Assembly: GCA_025462645.1 (NCBI GenBank)
Contig: JAOAPB010000033.1
Location: forward strand, 1-64,000
Source: Edaphobacter sp.
GTDB taxonomy: Bacteria; Acidobacteriota; Terriglobia; Terriglobales; Acidobacteriaceae
Reading direction: 5' to 3'
Length of the DNA: 64,000 nucleotides
The position numbers and the translations under genes are program-made. A model generated the notes under the pieces. The model was not told the DNA's origin, ran no database searches, and saw only the letters and a program-made list of their open reading frames with translations. Positions 41,973 through 50,630 of the stretch are shown here, piece by piece. Within the stretch, counting starts at the first letter, position 1. Every line of letters starts with the position of its first letter.

Positions 41973-43580
41973 ATGTCGATGCTGTTTGCGAAGAAATCAA
42001 TGGATGTACTGCTGGCCGAAGCTAAGGCTGAGGGCGCGGGGACGTTGGAGCGGTGCCTTGGGCCGTTCCAGCTGACAGCTCTTGGGGTCGGTGCAGTGAT
42101 TGGTGCGGGCATCTTTGTCTTGAGCGGCCTGGGCGCGCACTATGCCGGTCCGGGGCTGATGCTCTCCTTTGTGTTGAGTGGCCTGGGGTGCGCGTTCGCA
42201 GGACTCTGCTATGCGGAGTTCGCCGCGATGATCCCGCTGGCAGGTTCCGCCTATACCTATGCCTATGCGACGCTGGGCGAACTGATCGCCTGGATCATCG
42301 GCTGGGACCTGACGCTGGAATACGCTATGGGCGCAAGCACCGTGAGTTCAGGCTGGTCGAATCACTTCATCGAGTTGATGAGCATAGCGCATATCAATTT
42401 TCCGCTTTGGCTGGCGTATGACCACTGGACCGGGCTCGGCGTGGCCGTGGACACGGTGGGCAGGCAGATCATGGCATCGACCTATTCAACGCTTGTTCCA
42501 GGATCGCTGGAGTATATCGCCCAGCTAGGGTCCCTGAAGGCTGCGCCTACAGCGGAGATGCTGTCGCGAGCGCATCAGGTGCTGGGCGCGCCGGTACTGT
42601 TCGGACATGAGATTGGGATCAATCTTCCGGCATTCCTGATTGCTCTGGTGGTGACGACGGTGCTCGCAATCGGAATCAAGGAGTCCGCGAAGTTCAACAC
42701 GTCGATTGTGGTAGCGAAGGTTGCAGTGGTCCTGTTTGTGCTCGGACTTGGCTCGAAGTACGTGAGCCATGCGAACTGGGGTCATGACTGGCACACGTTT
42801 GCCCCTTACGGGTTCGGGGGTATCGGCGCTGGAGCCGCTTACATCTTCTTCGCGTATATCGGCTTCGACGCAGTCTCGACAACAGCCCAGGAGGCGAAGA
42901 ACCCACAGCGGGATCTTCCAATCGGGATCATTGCTTCGCTCGGAGTTTGCACGCTTCTCTACATAGGCGTTGCGGCCGTGCTGACTGGCATGGTGCCGTG
43001 GCAGCAGGTGAACATCGAAGCGCCGATTGCGCGGGCGTTTGCCGATCGCAATCTGGGATGGGCAAGCGACATCATCACGCTGGGCGCGCTGGCTGGACTC
43101 ACATCGGTGATGCTGGTGATGTTACTCGGGCAGACGCGCGTGCTCTATGCCATGGCTACCGATGGACTGCTTCCGAAGAAGTTCTTCGCTGAGGTGCATC
43201 CGAGGTTCAGGACGCCGTTCAAGAATACCTTCCTGGTGGGGACGCTGGCAGGAGTCGTCGGGGCACTTACGCCGATCGACGATATCGGCAAGATGGTGAA
43301 TATCGGAACGCTGCTGGCGTTCGTCATCGTCTGCATCGCGATCATGATTCTGCGGAAGACTGATCCGAACAAATCGAGGCCGTTCCGTACGCCCTGGGTT
43401 CCGTTCGTGCCGATGATGGGGATTCTGTTCAACGGCTACATGATGGTGAAGCTAGGATGGTTGAACTGGGCGCGGCTGATCGTCTGGCTTATCGTCGGAC
43501 TGGTTGTTTACTTCAGCTATAGCGTTAAGCACAGCAGGGTGAGGCTGGCGGCCAAAGGCCTGCAGGATAGCCTGAAGTAG
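41973..43580 (+). CDS. APC-superfamily amino acid permease (cationic-type)
   Basis: A 535-residue permease with 12-14 membrane segments. Features are VGAVIGAGIFVLSGLGAHYA, YAEFAAMIPLAGSAYTYAYA and the middle AYIFFAYIGFDAVSTTAQEA, which is the CAT/SLC7A1-like pattern. AAAGGAG precedes the ATG. It is not a close copy of the first permease, so the two are likely of different specificity. It ends just before a hairpin shared with the convergent gene. Confidence 0.93.
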   Translation: MSMLFAKKSMDVLLAEAKAEGAGTLERCLGPFQLTALGVGAVIGAGIFVLSGLGAHYAGPGLMLSFVLSGLGCAFAGLCYAEFAAMIPLAGSAYTYAYATLGELIAWIIGWDLTLEYAMGASTVSSGWSNHFIELMSIAHINFPLWLAYDHWTGLGVAVDTVGRQIMASTYSTLVPGSLEYIAQLGSLKAAPTAEMLSRAHQVLGAPVLFGHEIGINLPAFLIALVVTTVLAIGIKESAKFNTSIVVAKVAVVLFVLGLGSKYVSHANWGHDWHTFAPYGFGGIGAGAAYIFFAYIGFDAVSTTAQEAKNPQRDLPIGIIASLGVCTLLYIGVAAVLTGMVPWQQVNIEAPIARAFADRNLGWASDIITLGALAGLTSVMLVMLLGQTRVLYAMATDGLLPKKFFAEVHPRFRTPFKNTFLVGTLAGVVGALTPIDDIGKMVNIGTLLAFVIVCIAIMILRKTDPNKSRPFRTPWVPFVPMMGILFNGYMMVKLGWLNWARLIVWLIVGLVVYFSYSVKHSRVRLAAKGLQDSLK

Positions 43581-43592
43581 TTTTAAGAAGGC

Positions 43593-43621
43593 AAGACGCC
43601 CGGCTACTGCGGGGCGTCTTT
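43593..43621. terminator. Bidirectional hairpin between permease and exported protein gene
   Basis: AAGACGCCC and GGGCGTCTT form a 9-bp stem with a 10-base loop. It starts 13 bases after the permease stop and overlaps the last codons (KDAPQ) of the convergent gene. The T-tract is short on both sides. Confidence 0.55.
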
Positions 43622-46174
43622 GCGTTCGGTTGCGGTCGTAGCCTGTAGCGGCAGGATGGGCATGACGACGGTATTTGCGACGGTAGGGTCGTCGCGCAGT
43701 CGAAGATAAAATCCGGTCTTAGCGGGGCGAGGTAGTAAAAGGGTGTTACCAACGAAGCCCTCGGGAACCTCAGTGGGGGTGGTGAAGTCGGGGTCGGTGG
43801 CGATCTTGTCGATGAGATAGAGGTCGGTGCCAGTCAGGGTGCAGGCACTGGCGGCGTCAGGTGGGCAGTGGAGGTCCTTGAGCGCGGGAAGGCGAATCAG
43901 GGTGACAAGAGGGAGCCAATCACCGGCGATCCCATCCGGAGAGACGGCTCGGAGGCTCAAAGGACCGTAGGCGGAGGTACCGAAGGTCTTGAGTGGGTCC
44001 AGCGTAGCCAGGATGGTGTGTGGGTTCTGTAGGACAAGAGTACCCGTAGCTACGCTGAGAATGGTGTGAAGGGATTCGTCGGCGTTGCTGATCTCGATCT
44101 GGCCGGTGCGCGGAAAGGGAGTAGCGGAGCGCAGCGAAAAGGTGAGCAGCTGGTTGACGGGCAGGTCGTCCTGGTTGGCAAGACGGATGGGTGAGCCGCT
44201 CGTCTGTCCTATGCTCTTGCTGAGAAGCGAGACGGAGGGGCGCGGCGCAGCGATGACAACGGGAAGGGTAAGATTGCGGCCGTCCTTAAGGGTGAACCCC
44301 GCCGTGAGCTTGTCGCCGGGCTTGAATTTAGGAGCTTCGGTGTTTGGCGGAAGCGCCAGCTGAAGGGTGGAGTTAGAACCTCCGGTAGGACTGGCGGCGG
44401 AGTCTGAAGTGGAAGGAACCGGAGTGAAGATGAGGCCGCTGAGCGAGAGCTGTTGCACCTGATCGAGACTGGTGCCGGTGAGGGTGGCGGTTGTGTCGCC
44501 GGCGTGGATTTGGAGAGAGACCAGCCGTGCGGGTTCGGAGTAGGTTTGGGCGGCGACGGTGTCGGCCTTGGACTCGCCAAATTGGCGAACGGAGAGATGA
44601 AGGTCGCCAGGATCAAACGACTGAAGGGGAACCGTGACATCGACGAGATGAGGCTTGTCCGCCAGCTTCCATTGGGTCTTGACCTGTTTTCCGGAGGCAT
44701 TGTCCAGGGTGATGGTGTCAATGCACGCGGTTCCCGAGGCGGTCAGCGAGAGGTGGTTTTCGCGGCCTGCGATCAGGATATCGTCGGCGGAGAGCTTCCA
44801 GTCTTTGCCAGGCGTGTCCTGTAGCTGTAGGGTTGGGCCGGTGAAGGCATCGAAGCCCCAGAAACCGCTGACAGTTCCCGTGAGGCCGTTGTTGCGCGGT
44901 GCGGCAGGTTGCGATGTGGGAGGAGCGGACGGGGCGGGCGAAGGGGAAGATTGATCCGGCTCATCCGACGGTGTGGGCAGAACTTTGCGTTTGGAGGCAT
45001 GTGCGGTGAGTACGAGGCCACCCTGAAACGCGTCGGCGTGGAGTGGGATATCGGTGTCCTGGGCGGTTCCGTTGATGTGCAGGGTAAGGTCATGGGCGAA
45101 GGCCGTGGAGAAGACGAGCGGAGCCCCTTCGACCGGCAAAACCAGCGAAGGCTTGAGGAGGCAGTTGACCTCCCTGGGGTCCGCAGGGCGCAAGGGCGGA
45201 GGAACCGATACCCGAATCGCGGGAAGCCCGATGACGATCACGGACTTCGGATTGTTGAAGGAGGGTGGGGTATTGAGGCGAAGGTTCAGGCTGTCGCCGT
45301 CGGGAAAGGCGATGGCGGGAATGTACTGATAGTGAGCGGTATGTAGTCCGCTCATAACCCTCACCAGGTCGACTACGGCACCCACATACGCGCTATACAT
45401 GCCGGCACCTGCCATGCCGGTGTAACTCGCGGCGTTGATGAAGTCGGCGTTCGCTCCGCTCGTGAGGCTGGCGACGACCGTCTGGCCATGTCCGTCGTCC
45501 AGAAGGCTTTGGGTGCCGGTCTGGGTCAGGCAGTTGTACTGCATGTCGACCGGCCGCTGGAAGCACTCTTCGTTGGGCTTCAGGTTGAGGGTGCGGGCTA
45601 GAAGGTTAGAGTGCTGCAACAGTGCCTTCGGGTCCGACGGTGGAACGAGGCGCATGGAGGCCAGGTATTTTTCGATGCGGGCCTGTTCGAAGCCGGCTTC
45701 GGCAAGGTCCTGGGAGGCGCGAACGAAGATGCCGGGACGCCCGCGGACGGTGGAGCGCAGCGTGCTGAAGTCTCCGCCGGTCTCGGGAGCAAGAAACAGG
45801 ATGGCCTCCTGGGCCTCATCTGGGACAGTGACGGTTACGCCCTCTTCGCGAACCTTGCGATCCCAGGTCGGAATTCTGATGAACCATTTTTCGGGTGGCG
45901 GGTTGGTGGTACCGCGAAGGAAGGCAGCGACGAGCAGGTAATGGACGGACTGGCTGGGAGGGAGGTCGGGGTGCAGCCAGAGTTTATCCCCCGCCTGGAG
46001 GTTAGGGACTGAGGCGATGGGAAGGGTCTTGCCAGCACGGGTGACGTGGACCTCAACCTTGGGACCGGCGAGGTCAAAACGCGCAGCAGCCTGCGCATAG
46101 AGAAGAGAGCCGCTGAGGAGGAACGCAGTAATAAATCCAGCGGAGCCAAGGCGCCCGGGAAACTTTGCCATCAT
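43604..46174 (-). CDS. Large secreted protein of unknown function
   Basis: An 856-residue protein with a signal peptide (GFITAFLLSGSLLYAQAAA). A Pro/Ser-rich linker near residues 400-425 divides it. The N-terminal half has a Gly/Ala-rich predicted helix (NAASYTGMAGAGMYSAYVGA) and the C-terminal half consists of many beta strands like Ig or IPT modules (for example LTGTSLDQVQQLSLSGLIF). Several Cys (ECFQRPVDMQYNC, CPPDAASAC) could form disulfides. It follows the ABC ATPase gene by 64 bp. I recognise no family; a role beside the exporter is inference. Confidence 0.78.
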   Translation of the reverse strand: MMAKFPGRLGSAGFITAFLLSGSLLYAQAAARFDLAGPKVEVHVTRAGKTLPIASVPNLQAGDKLWLHPDLPPSQSVHYLLVAAFLRGTTNPPPEKWFIRIPTWDRKVREEGVTVTVPDEAQEAILFLAPETGGDFSTLRSTVRGRPGIFVRASQDLAEAGFEQARIEKYLASMRLVPPSDPKALLQHSNLLARTLNLKPNEECFQRPVDMQYNCLTQTGTQSLLDDGHGQTVVASLTSGANADFINAASYTGMAGAGMYSAYVGAVVDLVRVMSGLHTAHYQYIPAIAFPDGDSLNLRLNTPPSFNNPKSVIVIGLPAIRVSVPPPLRPADPREVNCLLKPSLVLPVEGAPLVFSTAFAHDLTLHINGTAQDTDIPLHADAFQGGLVLTAHASKRKVLPTPSDEPDQSSPSPAPSAPPTSQPAAPRNNGLTGTVSGFWGFDAFTGPTLQLQDTPGKDWKLSADDILIAGRENHLSLTASGTACIDTITLDNASGKQVKTQWKLADKPHLVDVTVPLQSFDPGDLHLSVRQFGESKADTVAAQTYSEPARLVSLQIHAGDTTATLTGTSLDQVQQLSLSGLIFTPVPSTSDSAASPTGGSNSTLQLALPPNTEAPKFKPGDKLTAGFTLKDGRNLTLPVVIAAPRPSVSLLSKSIGQTSGSPIRLANQDDLPVNQLLTFSLRSATPFPRTGQIEISNADESLHTILSVATGTLVLQNPHTILATLDPLKTFGTSAYGPLSLRAVSPDGIAGDWLPLVTLIRLPALKDLHCPPDAASACTLTGTDLYLIDKIATDPDFTTPTEVPEGFVGNTLLLPRPAKTGFYLRLRDDPTVANTVVMPILPLQATTATERKDAPQ

Positions 46175-46238
46175 TCCATTTTAGACGGCTAAGAGGTGAT
46201 CTCGGGTGTACACGGTATTAAGGGTAGGCGGTTCGCTA

Positions 46239-46994
46239 CTACTGTCCTCGGGTGCGGGTGGAGAGATGGTCGCCTGCGATAACACCGTCACGTATGGTGA
46301 TGATTCGATGGGCGAATTCGGCGATGTCGGGCTCATGGGTGACGACGATGATGGTGTTGCCCTTGGCGTGGAGCTCGTCGAACAGCGCCATGATCTCGTC
46401 GCCGGTCTTCGAATCGAGGTTTCCAGTAGGCTCGTCAGCGAGAATGATAGAGGGCCTGTTCACCAGGGCGCGGGCAATCGCTACGCGTTGGCGCTGACCG
46501 CCGGATAGCTCGTTTGGCTTGTGCATCATGCGGGATCCCAGGTTCACGGACTCAAGCACTGCCTTGGCACGCTCGGTACGCTCGGCAGCCGGGGTACCGT
46601 TGTAGATCAACGGCAACTCGACGTTGTGGAGCGAGGTGGCGCGGGCCAACAAGTTAAAAGTCTGAAAAACGAAGCCGATCTCCTTGTTGCGGATGCGGGC
46701 GAGTTCGTCGTCGTTGAGCTCGGAGACGTCGTGGCCATTGAGCCAGTACTTGCCCTGGGAGGGTGAATCGAGACAGCCGATGAGGTTCATCAGCGTCGAT
46801 TTGCCAGAGCCGGACGGGCCCATGATGGCGACGTACTCGTTGTGCCGGATGCGCAGGTTGACGCCGCGGAGCGCGTGGACCTGCTGATCCCCCATCTCGT
46901 AGGTCTTCCAGAGATTGTCGGTGACGATGACATCTCCCTCGGCGGGTCCTGAGGCGTTGCTAAGGGTGGTTTCTACTGCGGTTTCGATAGCCAT
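46239..46994 (-). CDS. MacB-type ABC transporter ATPase
   Basis: A 251-residue ABC ATPase of the MacB/LolD class. Walker A is [15 protein letters not shown], the Q-loop [11 protein letters not shown], the signature [15 protein letters not shown] and Walker [14 protein letters not shown]. Pumps of this class need a permease with four membrane helices, either fused or separate; none is fused or adjacent here. The upstream gene is a membrane-fusion adaptor. The permease may be elsewhere. Confidence 0.93.
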   Translation of the reverse strand: MAIETAVETTLSNASGPAEGDVIVTDNLWKTYEMGDQQVHALRGVNLRIRHNEYVAIMGPSGSGKSTLMNLIGCLDSPSQGKYWLNGHDVSELNDDELARIRNKEIGFVFQTFNLLARATSLHNVELPLIYNGTPAAERTERAKAVLESVNLGSRMMHKPNELSGGQRQRVAIARALVNRPSIILADEPTGNLDSKTGDEIMALFDELHAKGNTIIVVTHEPDIAEFAHRIITIRDGVIAGDHLSTRTRGQ

Positions 46995-47113
46995 CCGGTT
47001 CTCCGGTTCGTACAGGTTTCAGAATAGTACGTTTGCGCCGACGAGATGGTTCCGTGGCGGTGGCCTGCGTCCACCCGTAGTCAAGGCGTAGTGGGCAGCG
47101 CCTTGCGATGATC

Positions 47114-48523
47114 TTACGACTTATCTGCGTCTCCGGCTGACTCCGGAGTGTTATCTTTTTTGACGACTGTGCCGCTTTTTAGTGCCCTTAGGATCTTGTA
47201 GCGCCCCGTAACGATCTCATCCCCCTCCTTGAGGCCGCTGAGTATCTCGATGTCCGTCGATCCGGTAACGCCGGTGGCAACGGGAACAAAGGTGGCGCGG
47301 AGCTTTCTCTTGTTCTTGGGGTCAGGTTGCAGCAGGTAGACGCCCTGGACGAGCGGGGTCTTTGCGGCTGGGGTAGTCTGGGCCTGGGCCGATCCCGAGG
47401 AGGGCTTGCCGGCGTTGGCAGCGAGGGCCTTCTCAGCCGAGACGCTACGCTGAACCAGGGCCTGGATCGGGATATTCAGGGTATTGACCTTGTGTGCCGT
47501 GGTGATCTTGGCGGTGGCGGAGAGGCCGGGGCGGAGCTCTTCCGAGGCAGTATCGAGGGTGACGACGACCTTGAAGTCCTTGGCCTCCTCCGTGCCGGTG
47601 GTGCTCTGCGTCGTCGAGAGGCCCGTGGTTCGCAGCAGGGCCTGATCCCCGACCTCGGTGACGTGACCCTTGAAGATGCGGCCCGGCAGGGCATCGACGG
47701 TGACGTCCGCAGGCTGGTTCATGCGGACGTTGACGATGTCGGTCTCATCGACCTTGACCTCGGCGGTGATGACGGACATATCGGCCAGGGTCATGATGGT
47801 GGAGCCGCCGGCGTTCTGAATTCCGACGACGACGGTCTCGCCTTCGCGGACGGGCACATTGGTAACGAGACCGTCAAAGGGTGCGCGGCTGATGGTTTTA
47901 TCCAGAGAATCATAGTTGGCCCGCTGGCTGGCGACGGCCTGATTGACGTGCGCACGCTGCGAGGCCGTCTGCGCAAGTGCCTGAGCCAAAGCAGCCTGGC
48001 GCTGGGAGAGCGTGGCAGAGGCCATGTCGAAGGCCGCTTTTTTAGCGTCGAAGTCTTGTTTTGCGATCAGCTTCTCGTTGTAAAGAGACTGGGCACGCTC
48101 GAAGTCCAGTCTCTTTTGTTCGAGATCGGCTTTCCCCTGGGCGATGTTTGCCTCAGCGGTCTTTTCGGCAGCGAGAAGGCTGTTGACGTCAGTCTGAGAG
48201 GAGGTGATGGCGGCCTGTTGGGCGGCGACCGTCGCTGTAGGCTGTACGTTCTCGACAGTTGCCAGGGTGGCTCCGGCCTTTACGTGGTCGCCCTCTTTCA
48301 CATTGAGATGGGTGATCCGACCGAAGGCGGTGGCGCCGACGTTGACGTAGGTCTTCGGCTTGATCTGGCCTGTGCCATTGACGATGGAGACGAGATCCTG
48401 GCGCGTCACCTTGCCGGTCGCGACCTTCGTAACGGAGGACTGGCCGTGAAGGATGGAACCAACGATGATGCCTGCCAGAATCAGGACGACGACGACAATT
48501 AGAACAATTTTCTTCGCGCTCAT
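47114..48523 (-). CDS. Efflux membrane-fusion adaptor (MacA/HlyD type)
   Basis: A 469-residue adaptor with an N-terminal membrane anchor (IVLIVVVVLILAGIIVGSIL), lipoyl-like halves (LNVKEGDHVKAGATLATVENV), a long alpha-hairpin (rich in Gln/Ala, EANIAQGKADLEQKRLDFERAQ) and a beta-barrel domain. The last part has a flexible Pro/Lys/Gln linker. It is 119 bp upstream of the MacB-type ATPase and on the same strand. Together they form a partial tripartite export system. A candidate regulator site lies in the divergent spacer (48594-48624). Confidence 0.93.
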   Translation of the reverse strand: MSAKKIVLIVVVVLILAGIIVGSILHGQSSVTKVATGKVTRQDLVSIVNGTGQIKPKTYVNVGATAFGRITHLNVKEGDHVKAGATLATVENVQPTATVAAQQAAITSSQTDVNSLLAAEKTAEANIAQGKADLEQKRLDFERAQSLYNEKLIAKQDFDAKKAAFDMASATLSQRQAALAQALAQTASQRAHVNQAVASQRANYDSLDKTISRAPFDGLVTNVPVREGETVVVGIQNAGGSTIMTLADMSVITAEVKVDETDIVNVRMNQPADVTVDALPGRIFKGHVTEVGDQALLRTTGLSTTQSTTGTEEAKDFKVVVTLDTASEELRPGLSATAKITTAHKVNTLNIPIQALVQRSVSAEKALAANAGKPSSGSAQAQTTPAAKTPLVQGVYLLQPDPKNKRKLRATFVPVATGVTGSTDIEILSGLKEGDEIVTGRYKILRALKSGTVVKKDNTPESAGDADKS

Positions 48524-48593
48524 TGCTGCTTTCTTTGCGTCTTTTGAGATCGGCGACGCATCCTGGAAATGTTGACCTTGTGTCTGATAGATA

Positions 48594-48624
48594 TTACGGA
48601 GATGAAACGTCTAACGTTCCGTAA
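48594..48624. promoter_or_regulatory. Inverted repeat in adaptor-GWxTD divergent spacer
   Basis: TTACGGA (48594-48600) and TCCGTAA (48618-48624) are exact inverted copies separated by 17 bases. This is the size of a helix-turn-helix regulator site. It lies about 70 bp upstream of the adaptor start. No regulator gene is adjacent. Confidence 0.45.
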
Positions 48625-48724
48625 GCCCTCAGTTTGCGTTAGCAGACCGCCGTTTCGACGAGTGCTTGCAGGCAATTGTCTAAGTGCAGGAGATGATATC
48701 AGGGTTCGATTATGATTGAACCGC

Positions 48725-48754
48725 TTGTACCGGGGGATATAACCGCTTTACAAT
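48725..48754 (+). promoter_or_regulatory. Candidate sigma-70 promoter for the GWxTD gene
   Basis: TTGTAC, 18-bp spacer, TACAAT. The -10 overlaps the ATG at 48753, so translation would start at the ATG at 48786, which also gives a compact signal peptide. Confidence 0.45.
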
Positions 48755-48785
48755 GAGTTTTGGCATTAGGAGTGCACCCCTCATT

Positions 48786-50537
48786 ATGACGACGTCGCGG
48801 CATCTTGTATCTGGAACGGCTCTACTATTTCTGGCGATGGTAGGAGCACGTGCATTACCGGCTCAGGATACAACCAGCGCACCAGCGACGAAGACGCCAG
48901 CGCCTGATGGCGTGACCAAGGGCCCCGTTACCGAAGAGAAGCCCGACCCTCTGAAGCGGAAGTTGACCGACAAAGAGAAGTTTGCGCAGCAGAAGGCTCT
49001 GAAGGGCGAGTTGCACGGAACCTACAAGGTCTGGCTCGATCAGGACGTTCGCTGGATCATCACCGATCAGGAGATGCAGGCCTTCAAGAGCCTGAGTAAT
49101 GACGAGGAGCGGGATCAGTTCATCGAGCAGTTCTGGCTGCGCCGTAATCCTAATCCGGACTCGCCGGAGAATGAGTTCAGGGAAGAGCACTACGCCCGCA
49201 TCGCATACGCGAACGAGCACTTTGCGGCGGGCAAGCCGGGATGGAAGACCGACCGCGGCCACATCTATATTGCGTACGGCAAGGCGGACAGCATCGACTC
49301 TCATCCGAGCGGCGGCAACTACGAGCGCCCCATGGAAGAGGGTGGCGGCAACACCTCTACCTTTCCGTTTGAGACCTGGCACTATCGCTATCTCGAAGGC
49401 GTGGGCGATAACATCGACATTGAGTTCGTCGATAGCTGCATGTGCGGCGACTACCACATGACCATCGACCGCTCGGAGAAAGATGCTCTCAAGCATGTGC
49501 CGGGCGCAGGTGCGACGCTCTACGAGCAGACGGGCCAATCGACCAAGGCGGATCGCTTCTCCGGCGGTGGTCTGGAGCAGCTTGGCGCCGGGCCGATGGC
49601 GTCGCAGAACCAGAGCAAGCAGTTCGACCGCCTGGATCGCATGGCAAAGCTGATGGCTCCGCCTGCGATCAAGTTCAAGGATCTGGAGTCGTTTATGGCG
49701 ACCTCCAAGATTCTGACCGGGCCGCCCTTCCTCTTCGACGTCCGGACGGACTATGTGAAGGTGACGAACGAGACGATCCTGGTGCCGCTGACGCTACAGA
49801 TCAGAAATAAGGACATCACGTTCAGCAACAAGGACGGCGTCGCCCTGGGTACGGTAAATATCTTGGGCCGCGTGTCCAACCTGAACCACAAGCCGATCCA
49901 GACATTTGAAGACACCGTAACTGTGCAGGTCCCAAGCGAGCTATTGGCTCGGACACAGAACAACGTCTCGGTCTACTGGAAGTCGTTGCCGTTGCGTCCC
50001 GGCTTGTACAAGGTCGATATCGTGATCAAGGATGTCAATAATCCCGATCATATCGGGACCTGGAGACGCAGCGTCAACGTTCCGAAGTATGACGATGACA
50101 AGCTGTCGGCCTCCTCCCTTATCCTTGCGGACCAGATGGAGCGAGTACCGTCCAAGGACATCGGAGCGGGGAACTTTGTGATCGGAAATACGCGAATCCG
50201 TCCTCGCGTCCCCGCGGGGATAGCCGCTCCGGTTACCTTCCATCGCGCGCAGAGCTTGAACTTTTGGATGCAGGTGTATAACCTCGGTATCGACGAAAAG
50301 AGCAAGCAGAACGCCGCGACAATCGATTACCAGGTAGTGAACATGACCACGAATCAGACCGTATTGCAGACGCAGGAGCTGACGTCGAAGACGAATCCGA
50401 ATTCGGATCAGGTCACGTTGGAGAGATCGATGCCGTTGGCAAGTCTGCAGCCCGGAAAATACCAGATCACCATCAAGGTTAACGATGGAGTATCGAAGCA
50501 GCAGATCGCAGAGTCTGCGCCATTTGTAGTCGACTAA
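48786..50537 (+). CDS. GWxTD-domain protein
   Basis: An acidobacterial family defined by the GWKTDRGHIYIAYG motif (GWxTD), here at about residues 155-170, followed by FETWHYRYLEGVGDNIDIEFVD. From ATG 48786 it has 583 residues with a signal peptide (SGTALLFLAMVGARALPAQ). The rest is beta-rich with paired strands (VPSELLARTQNNVSVYWKSL). Biochemical function is unknown. A start at 48753 would overlap a promoter-like -10 element. It is followed, after about 90 bp, by an outer-membrane-type gene. Confidence 0.88.
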   Translation: MTTSRHLVSGTALLFLAMVGARALPAQDTTSAPATKTPAPDGVTKGPVTEEKPDPLKRKLTDKEKFAQQKALKGELHGTYKVWLDQDVRWIITDQEMQAFKSLSNDEERDQFIEQFWLRRNPNPDSPENEFREEHYARIAYANEHFAAGKPGWKTDRGHIYIAYGKADSIDSHPSGGNYERPMEEGGGNTSTFPFETWHYRYLEGVGDNIDIEFVDSCMCGDYHMTIDRSEKDALKHVPGAGATLYEQTGQSTKADRFSGGGLEQLGAGPMASQNQSKQFDRLDRMAKLMAPPAIKFKDLESFMATSKILTGPPFLFDVRTDYVKVTNETILVPLTLQIRNKDITFSNKDGVALGTVNILGRVSNLNHKPIQTFEDTVTVQVPSELLARTQNNVSVYWKSLPLRPGLYKVDIVIKDVNNPDHIGTWRRSVNVPKYDDDKLSASSLILADQMERVPSKDIGAGNFVIGNTRIRPRVPAGIAAPVTFHRAQSLNFWMQVYNLGIDEKSKQNAATIDYQVVNMTTNQTVLQTQELTSKTNPNSDQVTLERSMPLASLQPGKYQITIKVNDGVSKQQIAESAPFVVD

Positions 50538-50630
50538 GGGCCACGCGCAGGTAAGGAGGCACGGTTACGCGAATACGGACATGCGATAACCGGCCTTTGC
50601 TGCAGCCTCTAAACGCGGATCTTCGTCTTT

